Assembly: GCA_016930675.1 (NCBI GenBank)
Contig: JAFGGG010000004.1
Location: 1 to 64,000 of the forward strand
Length of the DNA stretch: 64,000 bases
Source of the DNA: Spirochaetales bacterium
GTDB lineage: Bacteria; Spirochaetota; Spirochaetia; SZUA-6; RPPD01
Direction of reading: 5' to 3'
Part shown: positions 61,196-64,000 of the stretch, one piece after another
Position numbering within the stretch: the first letter of the stretch is position 1
How the letters are laid out: every line of letters begins with the position of its first letter
The notes under the pieces: model-generated
Databases searched by the model: none
What the model was told of the DNA's origin: nothing
Seen by the model: the letters and a program-made list of their open reading frames with translations, nothing else
Position numbers and translations under genes: made by a program

Positions 61196-62074
61196 TTATG
61201 CCTCACCTTTTAAGCTGTCGATTTCTTGTCCGATTTTGTAATAAAGATCTTTGGCCTTATCCAAAATCGTCGAGGGTTTTTGTTTGGAGGCTTTGCCGAT
61301 TCCAAATAACTTTGAAAAAAGGCGTTTTACATTTTCCAGTGATTTTATCCGTTTTTCGTCATCTTTTTTAGGGCCGTATCTATACTCAAGGATGCCGGAT
61401 ATATAAAGGATACCGTCATAGCCGTAATTTTTATCCGTATCGGGACCATAATTGGTTTTTGGTCTAAGACCTTCCTCTCCCCTTTGATCCTTTTCTAAAA
61501 CGAGCTTGTAATAAAAACTTGCCTTGCGATAGAAAAGCTGTGACAGGTATTCATAGTTATCACTGGGGAATTTACGGTGAAGGTCGTTAAACAACCAGGC
61601 TGCTCTGAGTGAGCAGATGCCGCGTTTAAAAGTAGGCAGATAATACTTGGGAAAAAAATCATAACAGGCTAAAGCAAAAAAATAACTGGCAGCTCCCTCA
61701 TTTAATCCTCTTGGTTCCGTATAGTTGAGTGAGGGGAAAATATATTCAATACTCTTCTTTCTTGTTTGGGTAAGTTCTTCCAGTTTGTGAGTAACCTTGC
61801 CTTCGATTTTTGAGAAATCCTCGGGGAAGGCGGCGTAGTAACATTCCGGACAGACTGTTATAGAATAAATAAGAGGGTATATTTCACCGTAATTTACTGA
61901 AGGCTCGTAAATCCTGCGCAGTTCGTCGCTGAGTTCACCTGCGATCAGCCGTCCGCCGCCGGTAAGCAGATCTTCACGATAAAAATCCTTACCGCACACC
62001 GGACAGTTAATGGTCTTGTTTGAAAAAAACGTGATTTTCTTTTTCTTGTTATCTTGGTTTTTTACAGGGCTCAT
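61196..62074 (-). CDS. DUF2225 protein
   Basis: A 292-residue DUF2225 protein. Two zinc-binding CxxC pairs (CPVCGKDF near residue 19 and CPECYYAAFPEDF near 75) flank an insertion with GRLIAGEL. A TPR-like helical part follows. The family is widespread in spirochaetes and firmicutes and has no established function. It overlaps acpS by 4 bp (ATGA). Confidence 0.9.
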   Translation of the reverse strand: MSPVKNQDNKKKKITFFSNKTINCPVCGKDFYREDLLTGGGRLIAGELSDELRRIYEPSVNYGEIYPLIYSITVCPECYYAAFPEDFSKIEGKVTHKLEELTQTRKKSIEYIFPSLNYTEPRGLNEGAASYFFALACYDFFPKYYLPTFKRGICSLRAAWLFNDLHRKFPSDNYEYLSQLFYRKASFYYKLVLEKDQRGEEGLRPKTNYGPDTDKNYGYDGILYISGILEYRYGPKKDDEKRIKSLENVKRLFSKLFGIGKASKQKPSTILDKAKDLYYKIGQEIDSLKGEA

Positions 62075-62448
62075 GTACCACCTTCTATTATTACCATTGC
62101 CAGCGCATAGTCAACCTCATGATTGAGTGAAATAAGGATGTTGCCTCCGCCTCTGCTTTTAAAAACCTGAGCCGCTTTGCCGTATAAACGCATATGCGGA
62201 CGGCCGTGCTCATCGTTTGTCACGGCAATTTCTCTGAGAAAAAATCCTTTAAGTCCCGTACCCAATGCTTTGCCGAAAGCCTCTTTGGCCGCAAAGCGTG
62301 CGGCCAGTGAAACAAGATTATGTCTCCTCTTATTATGAAATATCTTAATCTCATCAGGGTGAAAAAAGCGTGTATACAGTTTTGGTTCCTTAATCCAGGA
62401 TTTTAATCTGGCAATTTTAACCATGTCGATCCCGATCCCTTTTATCAT
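62071..62448 (-). CDS. acpS: holo-[acyl-carrier-protein] synthase
   Basis: A 125-residue AcpS. It has GIGIDMVKIARLKSW with the metal-binding Asp near residue 8, FHPDEIKIF near 30, and RFAAKEAFGKALGTGL near 52 with the catalytic Glu/Lys. It transfers 4'-phosphopantetheine from CoA to ACP. It lies between ybbR and the DUF2225 gene in one operon. Confidence 0.95.
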   Translation of the reverse strand: MIKGIGIDMVKIARLKSWIKEPKLYTRFFHPDEIKIFHNKRRHNLVSLAARFAAKEAFGKALGTGLKGFFLREIAVTNDEHGRPHMRLYGKAAQVFKSRGGGNILISLNHEVDYALAMVIIEGGT

Positions 62449-62462
62449 CCTGCTCTGTGCCT

Positions 62463-63392
62463 CTATCTTAGACCGAATTTGATTATAATGGTTTTCGGAT
62501 CATAGTTTATCACCGACATCTTCTCGGGTATATTTGGTTCAGGAATAAACACGTATTCTCCCGGTTCGGTTACCTCCCTGCAGTTTACGATCAGTTTGAT
62601 TTGTTCGGTATCGAGGTTGTCTATATCGATTTGATTTCCCTTCAACTCAACGTAACCTCGCGGAATCGCACTCATAACCTGTAAACCAAACGGAGTATTG
62701 GTCAGTATAATCGGAATATTAGAAAAGGTTTTGGTTATTTGTTCCTGGTTGATGGAGATTTGCAGGAGAGCTTCCTGGTTTTCCAGCGGACGAACAAAAC
62801 TGTTGCCGGTAGTAATTTTAACAAAACTTTTTATCTCAGAAATACGTCCCGTAAGATCTATTTTTTCAGTCGTCACTTCAGTTATTTTCTGCACATGGCT
62901 TCGCGGACCTCTGATTGTTATTGTGCCGGGATCGATTTTGTATTCATACTTGTAGCCTTTCGGAGGAGCTCCTACCAGATTCGGCAGGACCGGTACTTTT
63001 TTTTCAATTTCCTGCTCCAGACGAATGGAAATCAGACTGGGACTGTATTCGAATTCGAATGTCCCAAGCTTAAGATCTTCCGGCAGTAGCTTGACTATGA
63101 TTTCAGCTTGTACCTGGCCTTCGGTTCTAATATTACTTACATCAAAAAAAGCATAAAAATTACTTTCTTCGAGAGGTGTTCTGTATTTCACACCTCTTAG
63201 AACAACATCAACTCTGCTTGGGTACTCATTAGCTATGGCGAATCCGGGAGGTAGTTTTTTTTCCAGAGGGATTGAAAACTGTTGTTGGGTATCCATCCTG
63301 TAGATAAAAAATATTATTACGGCGACCAAGAGAGAGATTATTTTAGCAGGCCAGTTGGTGAATATACTCTTGCCGAGATTTTTAATCCTCAC
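62463..63392 (-). CDS. YbbR-domain protein, CdaA regulator
   Basis: About 309 residues from the GTG at 63392, behind GAGGAGGAG inside the cdaA end; a longer in-frame start exists but has no better signal. One membrane segment (WPAKIISLLVAVIIFFIY, ~13-32) is followed by three YbbR domains (YPSRVDVVLRG, PKGYKYEYKIDPGTITIRGP, PRGYVELKGNQIDIDNL). YbbR/CdaR proteins regulate the diadenylate cyclase encoded next door. Confidence 0.92.
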   Translation of the reverse strand: MRIKNLGKSIFTNWPAKIISLLVAVIIFFIYRMDTQQQFSIPLEKKLPPGFAIANEYPSRVDVVLRGVKYRTPLEESNFYAFFDVSNIRTEGQVQAEIIVKLLPEDLKLGTFEFEYSPSLISIRLEQEIEKKVPVLPNLVGAPPKGYKYEYKIDPGTITIRGPRSHVQKITEVTTEKIDLTGRISEIKSFVKITTGNSFVRPLENQEALLQISINQEQITKTFSNIPIILTNTPFGLQVMSAIPRGYVELKGNQIDIDNLDTEQIKLIVNCREVTEPGEYVFIPEPNIPEKMSVINYDPKTIIIKFGLR

Positions 63393-64000
63393 TACTCTGC
63401 TCCTCCTCATCCTCACCGATCTCAAATAATGTTTTCAGTCTTTGAGTAATGTCCGGTATGGTAAGATCATAGATAAGCTGTGCATCGTAGGCCAAAGAAA
63501 TAGCCCCGTTTTCCTCAGAAACTACAATCACAATCGCATCAGTTTCTTCGGCCAGGCCAAGTGCGGCCCGATGACGGGTGCCAAAACTGCGTTTTATGTC
63601 AATCTGTTCCGACAAAGGAAGGAAACAGCCCGCGGCCACTATTTTATCTTCGGTAACAATAACAGCGCCGTCATGCAGCGGCGATCCGTCGGTAAAGATT
63701 GTGAGGATTAAACTTGAAGAGAGATCGGAATTAAGCAAAGTACCTGTTTCGATTACGTTTTTCAACCCTACGTGTCGGGATACCACAATAATACTTCCTC
63801 GCTTGCGTAAAGAAAGCACTTCGATCGAATTGATTATAGATTCGAGATGATAACGCTTTACTCCGGAGCTGAAGCGGAACCAGTTTCCCTGACCGATTCT
63901 GGTAAAAATCTTCCGCAGTTCCGGTTGAAAAATGATGGCGATGGCAATAATAATGCCGGGAAAGAACATGGCCATTAATCCCAATAAAGTATTCAGCTTG
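63382..64000 (-). CDS. cdaA: diadenylate cyclase CdaA (partial)
   Basis: The gene runs off the right edge; 206 codons are visible. A membrane segment (GLMAMFFPGIIIAIAIIFQP) is followed by the DisA_N domain with DGSPLHDGAVIV and GTRHRAALGLAEETDA, the DGA and RHR catalytic motifs that convert two ATP to c-di-AMP. The C-terminal tail is very acidic. It overlaps ybbR by about 11 bp. The N-terminal membrane helices lie outside the window. Confidence 0.95.
   Translation of the reverse strand, partial: KLNTLLGLMAMFFPGIIIAIAIIFQPELRKIFTRIGQGNWFRFSSGVKRYHLESIINSIEVLSLRKRGSIIVVSRHVGLKNVIETGTLLNSDLSSSLILTIFTDGSPLHDGAVIVTEDKIVAAGCFLPLSEQIDIKRSFGTRHRAALGLAEETDAIVIVVSEENGAISLAYDAQLIYDLTIPDITQRLKTLFEIGEDEEEQSSED

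Noticed and set aside
1-64000. CRISPR array, prophage or plasmid origin
   Set aside because: No regularly spaced direct repeats, phage structural genes or replication origin were seen. The accessory genes look like ordinary chromosomal cassettes.

Overview
The window most likely comes from an anaerobic diderm bacterium of the Spirochaetota (Treponema/Spirochaeta-like), probably from an uncultured lineage. This is an inference. It rests on lipoprotein processing (LspA and many lipobox signal peptides), an OmpA-type protein carrying FlgD-like Ig repeats, a LacI-type sensor fused to GGDEF, the cdaA-ybbR-acpS-DUF2225-truA-udg-priA housekeeping run, and a complement of oxygen-sensitive iron-sulphur enzymes and ferritin-like proteins. 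No rRNA or ribosomal protein gene is present to settle the taxonomy. One tRNA gene (Ala, GGC) is present.

Left end (1-4062): a broken IS91-type transposase runs in from the left edge. It is followed by a secreted repeat lipoprotein and, on the minus strand, a lipoprotein AMMECR1 protein translationally coupled to a membrane-anchored C39-like peptidase with TPRs.

Metabolic core (4079-17720): an eleven-gene minus-strand operon reads paaK3-iorA-iorB-paaK2-ACT-livJHMGF-paaK1. It diverges from an aminotransferase and an AEC-family carrier. Together these can import aromatic or branched amino acids, transaminate them, oxidatively decarboxylate the 2-oxoacids to acyl/aryl-CoA with ferredoxin as acceptor, and interconvert the CoA thioesters with AMP-forming ligases. 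IorA ends before the usual C-terminal ferredoxin domain. A second redox module at 43822-46994 (acyl-CoA dehydrogenase, EtfB, EtfA fused to a 2[4Fe-4S] ferredoxin) resembles electron-bifurcating acyl-CoA reductases and could be the reductive partner.

Regulated accessory cassettes (18843-35841): these are a Ca/Na exchanger, a Dps-like ferritin, a TetR-controlled ABC-2 exporter, a frameshifted secreted gene, a Nudix hydrolase, PadR plus methyltransferase, a DUF401 transporter, a membrane-anchored degenerate kinase, an omptin-like outer membrane protein, hflX with an apparent non-AUG start, a second ABC-2 exporter, an orphan ABC ATPase, and MarR plus a flavin-type oxidoreductase plus a decayed alpha/beta hydrolase. 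The TetR, PadR, MarR and Fur-family regulators each have near-perfect palindromic operators. For PadR, MarR and Fur the same palindrome recurs in front of the neighbouring target gene.

Right half (36321-64000): a TPR protein, a radical SAM/B12 protein, a Fur/PerR-thioferritin-cytochrome b5 cassette, tRNA-Ala, a large conserved unknown, lspA and NIF3. These are followed by the acyl-CoA dehydrogenase/ETF operon, SH3-domain secreted proteins, a rubrerythrin-like protein, the 912-residue OmpA/FlgD-Ig protein, the LacI-GGDEF protein, a phosphomannomutase, an M20 peptidase and the priA-to-cdaA housekeeping operon, which runs off the right edge. Coding is dense throughout. Strong promoters recognisable as TTGACA-N17/18-TATNNT occur at several loci, consistent with a normal sigma-70 grammar.
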